Assembly (NCBI GenBank): GCA_963775335.1
Contig: CAVZIJ010000003.1
Location: 1,736,001-1,800,000 of the forward strand
Length of the DNA stretch: 64,000 nt
Source: CAVQCX01 sp963775335
GTDB taxonomy: Bacteria; Pseudomonadota; Gammaproteobacteria; Chromatiales; Chromatiaceae
Direction: 5' to 3'
This document shows positions 35,701 through 43,700 of this stretch, one piece after another. The translations under genes were made by a program, and so were the position numbers. The notes beneath the pieces are model-generated. The model worked only from the letters and a program-made list of their open reading frames with translations, was not told where the DNA came from and ran no database searches. Each line of letters starts with the position of its first letter. Position 1 is the first letter of the stretch.

Positions 35701-35813
35701 AGCGTCCGCAGCTGGGCGTAGAGATCGGGATCGGCCAGCGGGTAGGTGGTGAGCTGATAGTGCAGGAAGTCATCGACCACCCGCTCCGTGAACGCAATGG
35801 GGTTCAGGGCCAT
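29748..35813 (-). CDS. DUF1998 superfamily 2 helicase with predicted nuclease and LexA-like protease domains (DrmA/DrmB- or DruE-like)
   Basis: About 2021 residues from ATG 35813 (GGGAG upstream). Helicase core: Walker A STGTGSGKTEAF near residue 110, DEAH in FLVFDEAHTFRG near 270, and motifs V-VI in CTPTLELGVDIG and YWQRAGRAGRRH near 1060-1095. Zinc clusters occur in ITCTTCGQHYYE and FVCSHCGSLQEE. The DUF1998 region ends YDPMPGGSGLLEHL and the cysteine cluster CPGACESSCIDCLQTYRN (about 1625). A PD-(D/E)xK/Vsr-like segment follows (TIPDFFYEG, ICIYLDGMAGHIHG, about 1715-1745). The C-terminus (about 1865-2010) is S24/LexA-like: AAAGAF cleavage-type motif, GKSMEP nucleophile, YTVKRYES lysine. 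Defence helicases with DUF1998 occur in DISARM and Druantia. A LexA domain on one is unusual. Confidence 0.85.
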   Translation of the reverse strand: MALNPIAFTERVVDDFLHYQLTTYPLADPDLYAQLRTLLQLEETRKTPLRKGPFVSLSRPFKQGATVAELVADGIFHPQMQALVPYPELRAHQEQAIRAVHAGYTTLLSTGTGSGKTEAFLYPIISRCLELQDAGSPPGVVAVIVYPMNALAEDQLDRLRGLLAGRGIPFGMYVGKTPEEEAQILGERMPAGTTNAAYHERLQQIRETGQAITLLPPEERASRRAMRADGGQPRILLTNVKQLELLLTRGKDVGIFAGAPLEFLVFDEAHTFRGAQGAETACLVRRLRTFCGREPHEVRHIATSATMADPEAGEGLAKDFARRFFGVDAERVTLVREVYDELSWNEWRHVPDGPPADAHAVLAALLKAVDAPDDEVAEAISAQLVALGGARLRRDQWQASLASQLSGNELVYQLARALAKPRALAELPDVLAEKVGRPVPEAEILAWLALGAASGRGGHDPLLRPVVHTFVRGVGGAVVTFSGPGGGTKLWLSGEDADAEVGEGFWRFPLITCTTCGQHYYETWVQDFALAAGAKAGPSGGDLVGNTRLWEHLPEETGGARVVLIDRLIVSPDEEEDAEEVDEDGDVVPPAGHDFEHRRLHPLFVCSHCGSLQEERTDACAACNVQNALVAVQAVRTKEEYPGLLHSCVACQAPGKRPRGGRYREPARPVRAVGVSDVHVLAQSMVHLSERPRLLVFADNRQDAAFQAGWMRDHARRFRLRALVAQQIASGGASIGDVVYALDDLLDKDRDLSRALLPEVWQVVPFDESGTKHREERLYFLRIQVLREVVTGVKQRLGLEPWGRLKVGYRGVTTELPFVSKWAAALGVSGEALAEGMAALLDHLRRIRVLHDESTKLFETMWNSGDKEVQYGYVPVFSGGPKGVKLSRGTSDLPARVTQWVGSRPTQVWNAVAAWGVPEQDLESFLEELWTSLCEQKVLVPVMLSGWGRPLKGSAGTYQIDSAQLTLHPHSGRYRCEKCRRTTVRQGPTGLCMAWRCGGCLAWENEAQDDFDLRVLDADYSMLRVAEHSAQVPHEKRERIENQFKGEGEQLNVLVCTPTLELGVDIGALDAVLMRNVPPTAANYWQRAGRAGRRHRMAVDVTYAQATGFDQAYFREPLKLLGGQLEPPRFNLKNEVMIRKHVHATVLTALHGLARGADVETRRAIEETLARCFPPTLRSYLFTPGGEVLDKVRDLSDLGELIAAHRGVLLAAVKRSFTGAWPSEDAAAVEETHLARVVDEMPASLQAVLRRFKRRLDWALGELRRLSAIKLRTGDLDPEDKAHERRCEKVIARLKGTYSRTRGGAQGGPDDSETMGALAREGFLPGYGLESGSLIGTAEPPRMTQGLDDFDLPRPPTLALREYVPGNAIYANGFRFVPRRFLLTPEETLRFRVVVDQQVVQELGTDTGRAPLAEQELRAVPVCDVIMPSQSQISDEEEFRFQMPVATYGSERGYHRGGTAWTWGGLDLRFRRGVQLRLVNVGPRKEVEQTRLGFPLCLACGQSHSPFASRKSREEFEKLHLERCGHVVQPTGFYADVEVDVLGLHDIKDRKMGFSVVEALRMGAARVLDMEIEDLQLIALGHIGEETCDVLLYDPMPGGSGLLEHLAERWEEVRDAALDLVTQCPGACESSCIDCLQTYRNRFYHEYLDRHVAAQILEAATGPLIEAHPIPENLPRTQSTTGQGQTWIENRFKQFLGEAGLPAPLCQHHIDLGAGYGGTIPDFFYEGEDDEERGICIYLDGMAGHIHGNPEQAEKDRAIRAKLDSLGYEVVVVRSFELDDRDAVVRAIARIAKYLVGREKQRAVKGDTSWFDRVDAGGGLAPVGPEVALHGLQGSKARKPVPSPAAPAASGVTPLRLVEPAPEDKYVTCVPLIPLKAAAGAFSELQHIEDEGFEWVDVESRHRLRPGMFVAQVVGKSMEPVIPDGAWCLFRAPVEGTRQGKTVLVQLRDAADPETGQRYTVKRYESEKTADGDSWRHERITLKPVNLDFDPIVLTGVDEGELQVVAELVEVLAAESLGTEK

Positions 35814-35896
35814 GGCGTTCTCCCGCGATCCCGCGGCTGATCTGACCCGAGCCAAGCGAGGTGGAGGGTGTGCGCGCAGTGGAAGAAGCCGCTCAT
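35814..35896 (-). pseudogene. Remnant of the RNA ligase-like gene start
   Basis: MSGFFHCAHTLHLAWLGSDQ from ATG 35896 mirrors MMDFFRFPHTPHLAWLGTGQ at the start of the ligase gene at 38890. Only about 25 codons remain before the sequence joins the helicase start. It is a footprint of the tandem duplication described under findings. Confidence 0.75.
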
Positions 35897-35900
35897 GAGA

Positions 35901-37352
35901 TCACTCCGAAATTCGGAGTCGATTCTCCAGTTGGTGGATGCACACCGTAGCACCGACCTGGAACTCGTCCATGAGGCTAATTCGGTGCTCTTCGCCGACC
36001 CATCCTCTGCGCACGGCATCTCCGGCAACCCGGAGGATGCCGGCCTTCGGCAGCAGCAACTCGGCGGCAAATGCGTTCGCCCGCCGTTCGAGGTCGGGGG
36101 GTGCCCAGGGCGTGCTCGCCACCATGAGCTCTGCGGCTGCCTGCCGGTCCACCAGAAGGTGACAGAGCTCGTGCGCGAGGATCATCCGCCGCGCCCAAGG
36201 GACTTTCTTGGTGCCCAGTTGGTTGAGAACGATGACCGGGCCATGCTGCGCGCCCCAAACCGTCGCCCCGTCTATCGTCACGTCGGACAGATCCGCAGTG
36301 TCGATTTCGACGCCAATCTTGGCGAGGAACGCCTCGATATCGAAGTAGGCGTCGGGGTTGCCCCGGGCTGTCCGGAGCTGCTCTGCGACGCTGTAGCCTT
36401 GTTGGTGCGGATGCTCCGAAGATGGGACGACCAGACGCGAGCGTAGGGCATCCAGCTCCTGACTCGCCTGCGGTAGGCTAACGTAGCTCCGCAGGCGATC
36501 GAGCAGCACCAGCACGTCGTCCACGTTCACCGCGGGGGCGAGAGCTCGGAACACGACGGCAGCGGGGAAGCGAGTGGGATCGAGGCGCGCGCCGGCTGAT
36601 TGCCAATGGTCAGGAAGCCCGAGCCTAGGATCGATCCCCGGCATCGCGCCGCGTGAAGCGGACACGCCCCATGGGCGGATGTATCCCCGCAGCACCGCCT
36701 CTGCGGCCTCCGGTCGATCGATTCGCGCCAGCCACCGTTCGATCTCGGTCGCGAGGTCGGAGTCGTGGTCCGCCACCGCGTCTCCACACCACCGCAGGAA
36801 TTCCACCACGGCATCCAGAAAAACGTCGGCGCTCAGACGTGCGCGTCCCTGCGGCTCGTGAAAGGCCACGTCCGAATCGTTTGCCGTGGGCTCTCGCCAC
36901 GTGACGTGCACGGTGGAGCCCTCTCGCATCAAGTAGACATGAGGCATCAGGCCGCCGCAGGCAGCTGCCAGGAGCGAGTGGCTCGCGACGAACTCGTCGC
37001 GGCGGTCGAGCAGGTCCTCCTCTGCGTCGGGGCCGAGCTCAGCCAAGTGCCGGTCGAGCTTTCCGCACGCAACCTCAGCGTCCACGATCGCGCCTGGCAA
37101 CGGCCAACCCGCACGTTCCCAGAAGCCAGACCACGATCGGACGAACCAGCGCGCGAGGTAGGCCGCGGGCCAGTGCAGCGCATCGGATGTTGTCGAGGAC
37201 TGCTTGCGGGTGTGCGCCGTCAAGTTCCTGCCCTCAGCCCATACGCGGATCGAGCACCAGGTTGCTGCGGCTGCGGGGTCGTGCTCTACCGGAGCACCCG
37301 GCAGGGGTTCGACCTCGATCGCCCACAGGTCGCGCTGACCGAAGATCGTCAT
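35901..37352 (-). CDS. ImmA/IrrE-family zinc metallopeptidase
   Basis: This 483-residue protein has a C-terminal peptidase domain with the HExxH motif in ARRMILAHELCHLLVD, followed by LERRANAFAAELLLPKAGIL with the third ligand region. The N-terminal 300 residues are not recognised; they carry aromatic-rich segments (YLARWFVRSWSGFWERAGW). ImmA/IrrE proteases cleave HTH repressors after damage or phage cues. Its start overlaps the stop of the small upstream gene as ATGA. No partner repressor is obvious, but the LexA-like helicase domain encoded next door is a conceivable target. That last point is inference. Confidence 0.85.
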   Translation of the reverse strand: MTIFGQRDLWAIEVEPLPGAPVEHDPAAAATWCSIRVWAEGRNLTAHTRKQSSTTSDALHWPAAYLARWFVRSWSGFWERAGWPLPGAIVDAEVACGKLDRHLAELGPDAEEDLLDRRDEFVASHSLLAAACGGLMPHVYLMREGSTVHVTWREPTANDSDVAFHEPQGRARLSADVFLDAVVEFLRWCGDAVADHDSDLATEIERWLARIDRPEAAEAVLRGYIRPWGVSASRGAMPGIDPRLGLPDHWQSAGARLDPTRFPAAVVFRALAPAVNVDDVLVLLDRLRSYVSLPQASQELDALRSRLVVPSSEHPHQQGYSVAEQLRTARGNPDAYFDIEAFLAKIGVEIDTADLSDVTIDGATVWGAQHGPVIVLNQLGTKKVPWARRMILAHELCHLLVDRQAAAELMVASTPWAPPDLERRANAFAAELLLPKAGILRVAGDAVRRGWVGEEHRISLMDEFQVGATVCIHQLENRLRISE

Positions 37353-37735
37353 GATGCATTCCCCAGTAGCTTCTTGTAATCGGCCGCCGTGAGCACACCT
37401 CGCCTGACGAGCTCACGAAGCACCTGGGTCGGAACTTGACGGGGTACCAGATCACGCCGAACGGGATAGCCGTGCCAGGTCCGCCCTCCGTCTTCCGAGT
37501 ATCCCTTGAAGAATCGGCCTTGCGCGTCCATCGCAAAGCGTGCCCTCGCGTCTGGGTGTGTGGCGTCGCGGCCCTCGATCGACGAAGCGAGCAGGGCTTC
37601 AGCTTCTGAGATGGAAAGATCCTCGGGGCACAGGGAGTCCCTCGAGGGGAACCAGCGAGGCGGTCCTTCGCCCCGGCACCCTCGCTTGTGCTTGGGATTC
37701 TCACGGTACATGGGAGGGGGCTTCTCGTCGCTCAT
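37349..37735 (-). CDS. Conserved small protein, unknown function
   Basis: This 128-residue protein starts at ATG 37735 with GAGG 7 bp upstream. It is charged and soluble, with a Cys-containing N-terminus (NPKHKRGCRGEGPPRW, DSLCPEDLSISEAEALL) and a C-terminal helical part (VLRELVRRGVLTAADYKKLL). FKGYSEDGGRTWHGYPVRRD looks like a small nucleic-acid or protein-binding element. It is coupled to the ImmA/IrrE gene through ATGA overlap and was inserted together with it between the two halves of a duplicated locus. No family is recognised. Confidence 0.65.
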   Translation of the reverse strand: MSDEKPPPMYRENPKHKRGCRGEGPPRWFPSRDSLCPEDLSISEAEALLASSIEGRDATHPDARARFAMDAQGRFFKGYSEDGGRTWHGYPVRRDLVPRQVPTQVLRELVRRGVLTAADYKKLLGNAS

Positions 37736-37745
37736 GCGGTGGTCC

Positions 37746-38201
37746 TCATTCGAATTGGAGTCGGTCGCCATGTCGAGCTCGCGCGCGTACCTGCCCCCGC
37801 CAGCCGTCCCGCACCTCGTGGGGCTCTCTGCTGCGGAAGCTATGCGCCTCGGTCTTGCCTGAGCCGGTGCCGGTGGAGAGCAGCGTCGTATAGCCTGCGT
37901 GCACCGCGCGAATGGCCTGCTCCTGATGCGCACGGAGCTCCGGGTACGGCACCAGCGCTTGCATCTGCGGATGGAAGATGCCGTCCGCCACCAGCTCGGC
38001 CACCGAGGCCCCCTGCTTGAAAGGCCGCGAGAGGCTGACGAAGGGACCCTTGCGCAGTGGCGTCTTGCGTGTCTCCTCCAGCTGAAGAAGCGTCCGCAGC
38101 TGGGCGTAGAGATCGGGATCGGCCAGCGGGTAGGTGGTGAGCTGGTAGTGCAGGAAGTCATCGACCACCCGCTCCGTGAAGGCAATGGGGCTCAGAGCCA
38201 T
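37746..38201 (-). pseudogene. Truncated duplicate of the DUF1998 helicase gene
   Basis: The first 117 codons (MALSPIAFTERVVDDFLHYQ to GTGSGKTEA) are almost identical to the N-terminus of the large helicase at 35813. Immediately after Walker A the sequence jumps to short pieces from further downstream in the same gene (SREPHEVRD equals GREPHEVRH there) and goes out of frame. It is therefore an internally deleted copy. Its ATG overlaps the end of the ligase gene, the arrangement the full helicase presumably once had. Confidence 0.88.
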
Positions 38202-38890
38202 GGCGTGGCTCCTTCGGCCAGCTTGTTGCTGCGTAGCGGCCCGCGCGACCAGTGCTCCTCGATCGCCTGGGCGAACTCGGCGCGCACCAGCTTCGCCCGG
38301 GCCGTGGCGAAGCCACCGGATTCTTGTCGGACGACGACACCCTCAATCGGGCCCTCGCCCACACGGGACGTGCCCAATAAGAGTTGCTCGAGCCTTGCGA
38401 TCGAGAAGCGCCCCTCGGCCAAACGCGGAATGGGGTGCAGGCCAAGCGCCATCAGCAGCGCGTCGCGACGCACGGAATCCCAGAACTTGTCGGCTTCACG
38501 ATCATAGACGTCGAACCCGAGGAACCAGTCCGGAAGCCGGTCATAGGCCACGCTGTGGACGGCGTGGCACCACTCGCCGAACAGCATGAGGTTCGGCCAC
38601 AAGGCATCCGCAAGCGCCGACGCCCGCGCGGGAAGCCACGACCACAGCGGCCGGAATTGCGGGTGCGCGTGACTTTGATCGAGGTAGCTCCCGCGGTTCT
38701 GCACCCGCAGATCGCCGTGCTCGGTTGTCGAGAATCCGATATTCGCTCCATCGACCTTCTCCTCCACCACCACCTCGCCGGCGAGCAGCGCCTGCGCTTC
38801 ATCCGCCGAGAGTACCTTGTCGTCTCGAGGCTGGCCTGTGCCGAGCCAGGCGAGGTGCGGCGTGTGGGGGAAGCGGAAGAAGTCCATCAT
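38192..38890 (-). CDS. RNA ligase-like nucleotidyltransferase
   Basis: This 232-residue protein has the covalent nucleotidyltransferase fold: motif I VVEEKVDGANIGFS (KxDG lysine), motif III-like LMLFGEWCHAVHSV, motif IV GPIEGVVVRQE and motif V AKLVRAEF. This is the T4 Rnl2-like RNA ligase family. The start overlaps the PIN-like gene stop, and the end overlaps the next gene's start by 10 bp. It may repair or seal RNA (for example cleaved tRNA) during phage attack; this role is inferred from the family and the setting. All catalytic motifs are present. Confidence 0.8.
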   Translation of the reverse strand: MMDFFRFPHTPHLAWLGTGQPRDDKVLSADEAQALLAGEVVVEEKVDGANIGFSTTEHGDLRVQNRGSYLDQSHAHPQFRPLWSWLPARASALADALWPNLMLFGEWCHAVHSVAYDRLPDWFLGFDVYDREADKFWDSVRRDALLMALGLHPIPRLAEGRFSIARLEQLLLGTSRVGEGPIEGVVVRQESGGFATARAKLVRAEFAQAIEEHWSRGPLRSNKLAEGATPWL

Positions 38891-39426
38891 CAGTCGCTCT
38901 CATGGCTCCTGCAGTGGCTCCGTTCTTCGTCCGTAAGTACCTGGACGAGCGAAATTCCGAGTAGTTCGAGTGCCTCGACTTCTTCCGGGTTTGTCCAATC
39001 GCTGTCGCAGGCGTTGACCAAGATGGCGCCGGCCTCGTAAGCGGCGGCAACCATCTTTCGATCCCCCAGGTCGTGTATCAGAACCTCGACCTCCTCGGGC
39101 AAGCAGGCAACGCGTTCGCTTCCGTTATTCCAGTAGGTCAGCTCAACAAAGTGGATGGCTCCCGTATCGAACTTGTGTTGCACAACCTGCCTACCATATA
39201 GCCCGTGCTCCGGCATATTCCGCGGGCTTTTGTACTCCGCGAGAATAGTCTGCGCGTAATCCATCACGAGGTGGCGATCACGCGAATCTCTAAACTTCAT
39301 TACCCATCGCAGCACCGCCAACACCAAGCGTCTCTCGGCCAGCGGGATGCGCGGATGAACCCACCCCGCATCTACCGCCGAGGCAATGGTCAGAACGTTG
39401 GTGTCTATGACTTCACTCGGCACCAT
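38890..39426 (-). CDS. PIN-like domain protein
   Basis: This 178-residue protein begins with an acidic PIN-type motif (SEVIDTNVLTIASAVD). Later acidic residues lie at LIHDLGDRKMVAAAY and LVNACDSDWTNP, the usual spacing of PIN RNase active-site aspartates. A histidine-rich start of the second third (RDSRDRHLVMDYAQTI) is less typical. It overlaps the ATPase gene stop by 14 bp and the RNA ligase start by 1 bp, so ATPase, nuclease and ligase form one coupled unit. An ATPase-controlled RNase paired with a repair ligase is a plausible reading. Confidence 0.65.
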   Translation of the reverse strand: MVPSEVIDTNVLTIASAVDAGWVHPRIPLAERRLVLAVLRWVMKFRDSRDRHLVMDYAQTILAEYKSPRNMPEHGLYGRQVVQHKFDTGAIHFVELTYWNNGSERVACLPEEVEVLIHDLGDRKMVAAAYEAGAILVNACDSDWTNPEEVEALELLGISLVQVLTDEERSHCRSHESD

Positions 39427-40756
39427 CGGCCTCCGTATTCGCGACCATCCGCTCCATCATACGTTCCATCTGCCGCTCGGTCTCACCGATCGAGTCGCCA
39501 AAGAAGTACTTCGGCCACTTCGCTACTCGGCCGAACTCGTCCACTTCCAGCTTCCGCAGCTCAGCTGACCCGTCGTCGTTCCGATCAACAAAGTAGAGGC
39601 GGCACTGCTCGGTCCTCAGCTTTCCGTCGGCGATCAAGAACTGCAGGCGACGAAATAAGTATTCCGAGTGCGTTTCGACCAGAAACTGCACATCACGCTC
39701 GCGTGCGACCTCGACCATCAGCTCAGCGAGACCCACCTGCGCACGCGGATGCAAGTGGATCTCCGGCTGCTCGGCGAGGATCGTCGCCCCGCGAGGGACG
39801 AAGTATGCGAGGACGAGCATCGGAAGCACCTGCGAGACGCCGAACCCGACGTCCATGATATTCGCGCGCCGGCCCTCGCCCTCGATAATGACCTCAAAGT
39901 ATCGGGACCGCCCCTGTCGTTCGAGGACCAGGGCGTCGGCGACACCCATCCGGCAAAGCCAGTCCGACACCTTTTCCACCAGCCACCCCTTCCCGCCCTC
40001 CTGCCCCTCCTTTCTCTTAGTCCTCGAGTTGGCGCTGGCGAGCAGGGCGTGCACCGCGCGCTCGCCCCTGCTGCCCAGGTCGCCCGGGTTCTGTCGGTTC
40101 CACATGTAGCTGCGCTCGGGTCGTTCGCGGAGTGGGCCCAAATAGGCGACGCTGCCAACGGCCTGGCGCAAGCGCAGCCCTAGATCCTGCACACGGCCAC
40201 CGGACTCGCCAAGCTCCGCAATCGCCTCGGTCGAGAACATCAACGACCGCTCCGGCTGGAACGTCCGACGTGCATCCGGCCGGTTGCCCATCCGGCGGGG
40301 CTCGTAGCCCGGCACCTCCAGGAGGTAGCCCCCCTTTGACTGGCGAGCAACGGCGAATGTCTCCGCGCCCTCGACGAACTCGATCCTCTGCACGACAGGC
40401 GCACCGGCCGCGAGCGTGTAAGTCGCACGGTAGGTGAAGCGTGTCCGGCGCTTTTCGCGGGCCTGCCCTTCGAACTCGATGCCCAGTCCAACGACGCGAG
40501 CGGTATCGTGTTGGTGAACGACGTCCTCGTATGTACCCAGGTCGAGGATATCTGTCGGCTGGCCTCCAAGGTTCAGGTCCAAGTGCCGGTCCGGCGACTC
40601 GAAGGTCTGCTTGAGCAGCAGCGGGAGCTGCAGCAGCGAAGTCTTGCCGGCGCTATTCGCGCCGAGCAACAGCGTTACTGGTGCCAGCTCGACCCCGTCT
40701 TTCCAGAGCTGCTCCCCCCAGACTTTTACGTTGAGCACATAGAGCTTCTTAAACAT
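39413..40756 (-). CDS. SMC/ABC-type AAA ATPase (DUF3696-like, defence-associated)
   Basis: This 447-residue protein starts at ATG 40756. It has Walker A LLLGANSAGKTSLLQLPLLL near residue 30, an ABC-like signature region DVGFGVSQVLPMLVLAYF, Walker B/D-loop ATILAEQPEIHLHPRAQVGL and the switch histidine in FLVETHSEYLFRR. The family is seen in OLD-, Septu- and PARIS-type ATPases that pair with an effector nuclease. The immediately overlapping PIN-like gene is the natural effector candidate. An N-terminal extension in the open frame to 40990 is not family-like. Confidence 0.82.
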   Translation of the reverse strand: MFKKLYVLNVKVWGEQLWKDGVELAPVTLLLGANSAGKTSLLQLPLLLKQTFESPDRHLDLNLGGQPTDILDLGTYEDVVHQHDTARVVGLGIEFEGQAREKRRTRFTYRATYTLAAGAPVVQRIEFVEGAETFAVARQSKGGYLLEVPGYEPRRMGNRPDARRTFQPERSLMFSTEAIAELGESGGRVQDLGLRLRQAVGSVAYLGPLRERPERSYMWNRQNPGDLGSRGERAVHALLASANSRTKRKEGQEGGKGWLVEKVSDWLCRMGVADALVLERQGRSRYFEVIIEGEGRRANIMDVGFGVSQVLPMLVLAYFVPRGATILAEQPEIHLHPRAQVGLAELMVEVARERDVQFLVETHSEYLFRRLQFLIADGKLRTEQCRLYFVDRNDDGSAELRKLEVDEFGRVAKWPKYFFGDSIGETERQMERMMERMVANTEADGAE

Positions 40757-40766
40757 CGATTGGCTC

Positions 40767-43700
40767 CTACAACTCCGTCTCGAATAGGGACCGCTGAACA
40801 TCCTGCGGCTTGGGCTCGGGTTTCGAGGCTGGCGGTGCACGCATCCCCTCAAGGATCGCACGAGCATGCCGGTCGCACTCGGCCCAGCTCTCCTCGGGCG
40901 TCTGCGCGAGCTGCCAGTCGAGGAAACGCGGGCCGAGGCGCGAGGCGACGGGCTGCGGGTGTCTGGCGCGCTCGTCGTGGCCCAGTACATAGTCGGCGAG
41001 GCGCAGGGTTTCGGGGAGCATCCAGCCCTCGCCGTCGTTCAGCGCGGAGAAGGCCGCGATGCCAGCATCGCGGTCGCCGCCGTGCTCCGCGATGAGCTCA
41101 GCGAGGGCATCGAAGGCGACCAAGGTGAGTACCGGGTGGCGAAGCTCGGGGTCTGCGGCCTTGTCGACGCGCCAGAAGCCCTTGGGATCTAGGGTGCGGC
41201 AGAAGGCCTTGTCCGAGAGGCGCGCTTTCGGATGGTCGCAGTCGCGAAGGATCCAATGGAGGTCTTCGCGAGAGAGTCCGTAGAGTGCCGCGACGAGGGC
41301 GTCGAGGATGCAGCGGACACGGAGGCGTTCGTGGCGCGTGATAGCCCATCGACGGCGCCAATCGGGAAGGTCACGTGGCCACCATGGAGCGAACCTGGTC
41401 ATCGACATGTCCAGAATCGTCGCGGGGCGCAGCAGCGGTGCAGACGCCCCAGCTTGCGGCAGCGGGAGCTCCTCAACGACGTAGTAGTTCATATGCGTGC
41501 CCGAGATGCGCACTCTGGCGGCAAAGTCGAACGCGAATGCGTTCATGGCTGCCGACAGAAGCTCGGAGCGCGAGTCGCCTGTGCTGAAGACACCGACGAC
41601 GTTTCCGCAGGGGAGATCTGGAATCACTGCCGCGATGGATGTGCGCTCATCCGTGGACCGAGCGATGTCGCGGAATCCAATCTTCACACCGCGGTGCGCC
41701 TTCTCGTTTGAGACATAGTCCGACTCGCGAATTAGTACCTTGGGAGCCCACCTCTTCCCTAACCACTCCAGCGGGTTCCATACGGTCTTCGCCCCTTCTA
41801 AAGAGAACCATCCTTTGTAGCTCGCATCATGCTGGTGAATCATTGAGCCCTGATAGAGCGGCAACAACACATCGCCTTCGGGCCCTATCCAACGCCCGTA
41901 CTCGTCCGGCTCGTAACCCGCCTCCTCGGCCTTCTCCCGGGGAATGAAGAGCTTGGAGTCGCTCGTCATGTTGAAGTCGCCCTGCGCGTACTTGATTCCC
42001 CAGCCGTCGGGGCCGTCGTCGCCGAGCAGGACGCTGTTCGCGTAGGTCTTGGTCAGCACCTCGAGGTCTCGCTCGCTGCGGATCTCAAGCACCGACAGGC
42101 TCTTCGGGCTAAATGCGTGGATGCGCCCAGCCGGGTACGCGAGCGCACCCTTCGCCTCGCCCCAGTCCTCGATCTCGTGGCGCATGAAGGCGGCGCGTAG
42201 CGCCTCGGTCCTGCCGCCCTTCTCCGCGATGGTCACCGCGAATTTGAAGCTCCGGTGGATGTCGAAGACCTTGTTCCGGTTCTCGAAGCCGTACAGCCAG
42301 CGCCACGCACAGCGCTCGAGCAGCAGCCGGCGCAGTTCGACGGCACCCTTGTCGGTGTAGAGCCCGCTCGGCGTGATAAGGCCGAGCTGGCCGCTGGACT
42401 TCAAAAGCGCGTGGGCCTGCTCGACGAAGAGCTTGTAGCTGTAGGGCTTGCCTTCGCCCTGAGACAGGAATGCATGATTAGGGTCAGACAAGCCGGACTT
42501 TTTCGCGCGGACTGCGGCCCACTTTCTGTGCATCTTTCGCGTGTCGTCCGCCTTGCGCGGGACCAGCCCGACCTGCGGCCGGCCCTGCGCGTCATCGGCG
42601 TCTCCAAAGGGTTCGCCGGCGTGGCGCACGAAGTTAGTCACGTCTTTGAAGTCCGCGACGTAGCGCAACCACTCACCCTCGGCCGTAGGCTCTGCTGCGA
42701 ACAGCTCACGCTGTCGTTGGAGCCCTTCCTGCTTGCCATACGAGCGGTAGAGCGGGTCTAGATTGCTGAAAAACTCCTTCGACTGCGGCTGGAGCGTCTC
42801 CCACGGTGGATTCGCGACGATGGCGTCGAAGCCCGCACCCTTCTCGGTGAACACGTCGGGGAACTCGATCTCCCAGTGGAAGAATCGCTTCTTGTCCCTC
42901 AGGGTGCGAACGATCTCGCGGGCGGCTTCCGACGGCGCCGCCAGGGTGGCGGGGCCGGGTGCCTCGTCCAGCTTGTCGAGCGGCCAGAACCAGAGGGCAC
43001 ACCATGTGTCGAACGCCTCGCGCACGCGCGCGAGCGCCGGATCGGGTGCGACCTGCGTGCGCCAGATCTCGGCACGCTTGTCGGGTTGCGAGGCAGGCAC
43101 CTTGCGCAGGCGCCGGTACAGCTCACGCACCCGTTCGATGGCCACCTTGAGCTCGTCGTCCGACACGCTCCGGGCAAGCCAGTCTTTCTGCCCCCTGAGC
43201 AGATCCACCTGCTCGGCCACGACGGCCTTGCGCCTCTCCTTGAGCGCCTTCGCCCAGACATCCCCCGCGTGGGTCACGCCGCGCCATTTCTCGTCGGGAC
43301 TCTGACGCCACCAGGCGAGCAGCGGATAGTCACGGAACCGGTCGAGCCAGGTACCCACGAGTGCATCGCCGCAGCGCAGCTTGTGATCGAGAAACGTGAA
43401 TGGCAGGCGCCGATCGAGGGTCTCAACCCACAACGAAACCCGGGCGAGCTCGACCGCAAGCGGATCGAGGTCGACGCCATAGAGACAGTGCTCGACAACC
43501 GCGCGGCGAACGAGGGCCTCCAGCCGCTCGTCAAAGCCTTCGGTAGGCAGGCTACGGTCGGCCTCAGAAAGGAGCGCGCAGTCGACAGTGGTGCTGCCGT
43601 TGACCACTGTGATGCGGTCGTGCACGTGCAGCGACGCGACCACCGCCGCTGTGAGCACCCTCAGGGCGGCGACCAGAAAGCTGCCGGAGCCCATCGCGGG

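Noticed and set aside
29748..35813. Naming the large helicase drmA or druE outright
   Set aside because: Helicase-DUF1998 proteins occur in DISARM, Druantia and MrfA-type repair; without profile scores the choice is not justified.
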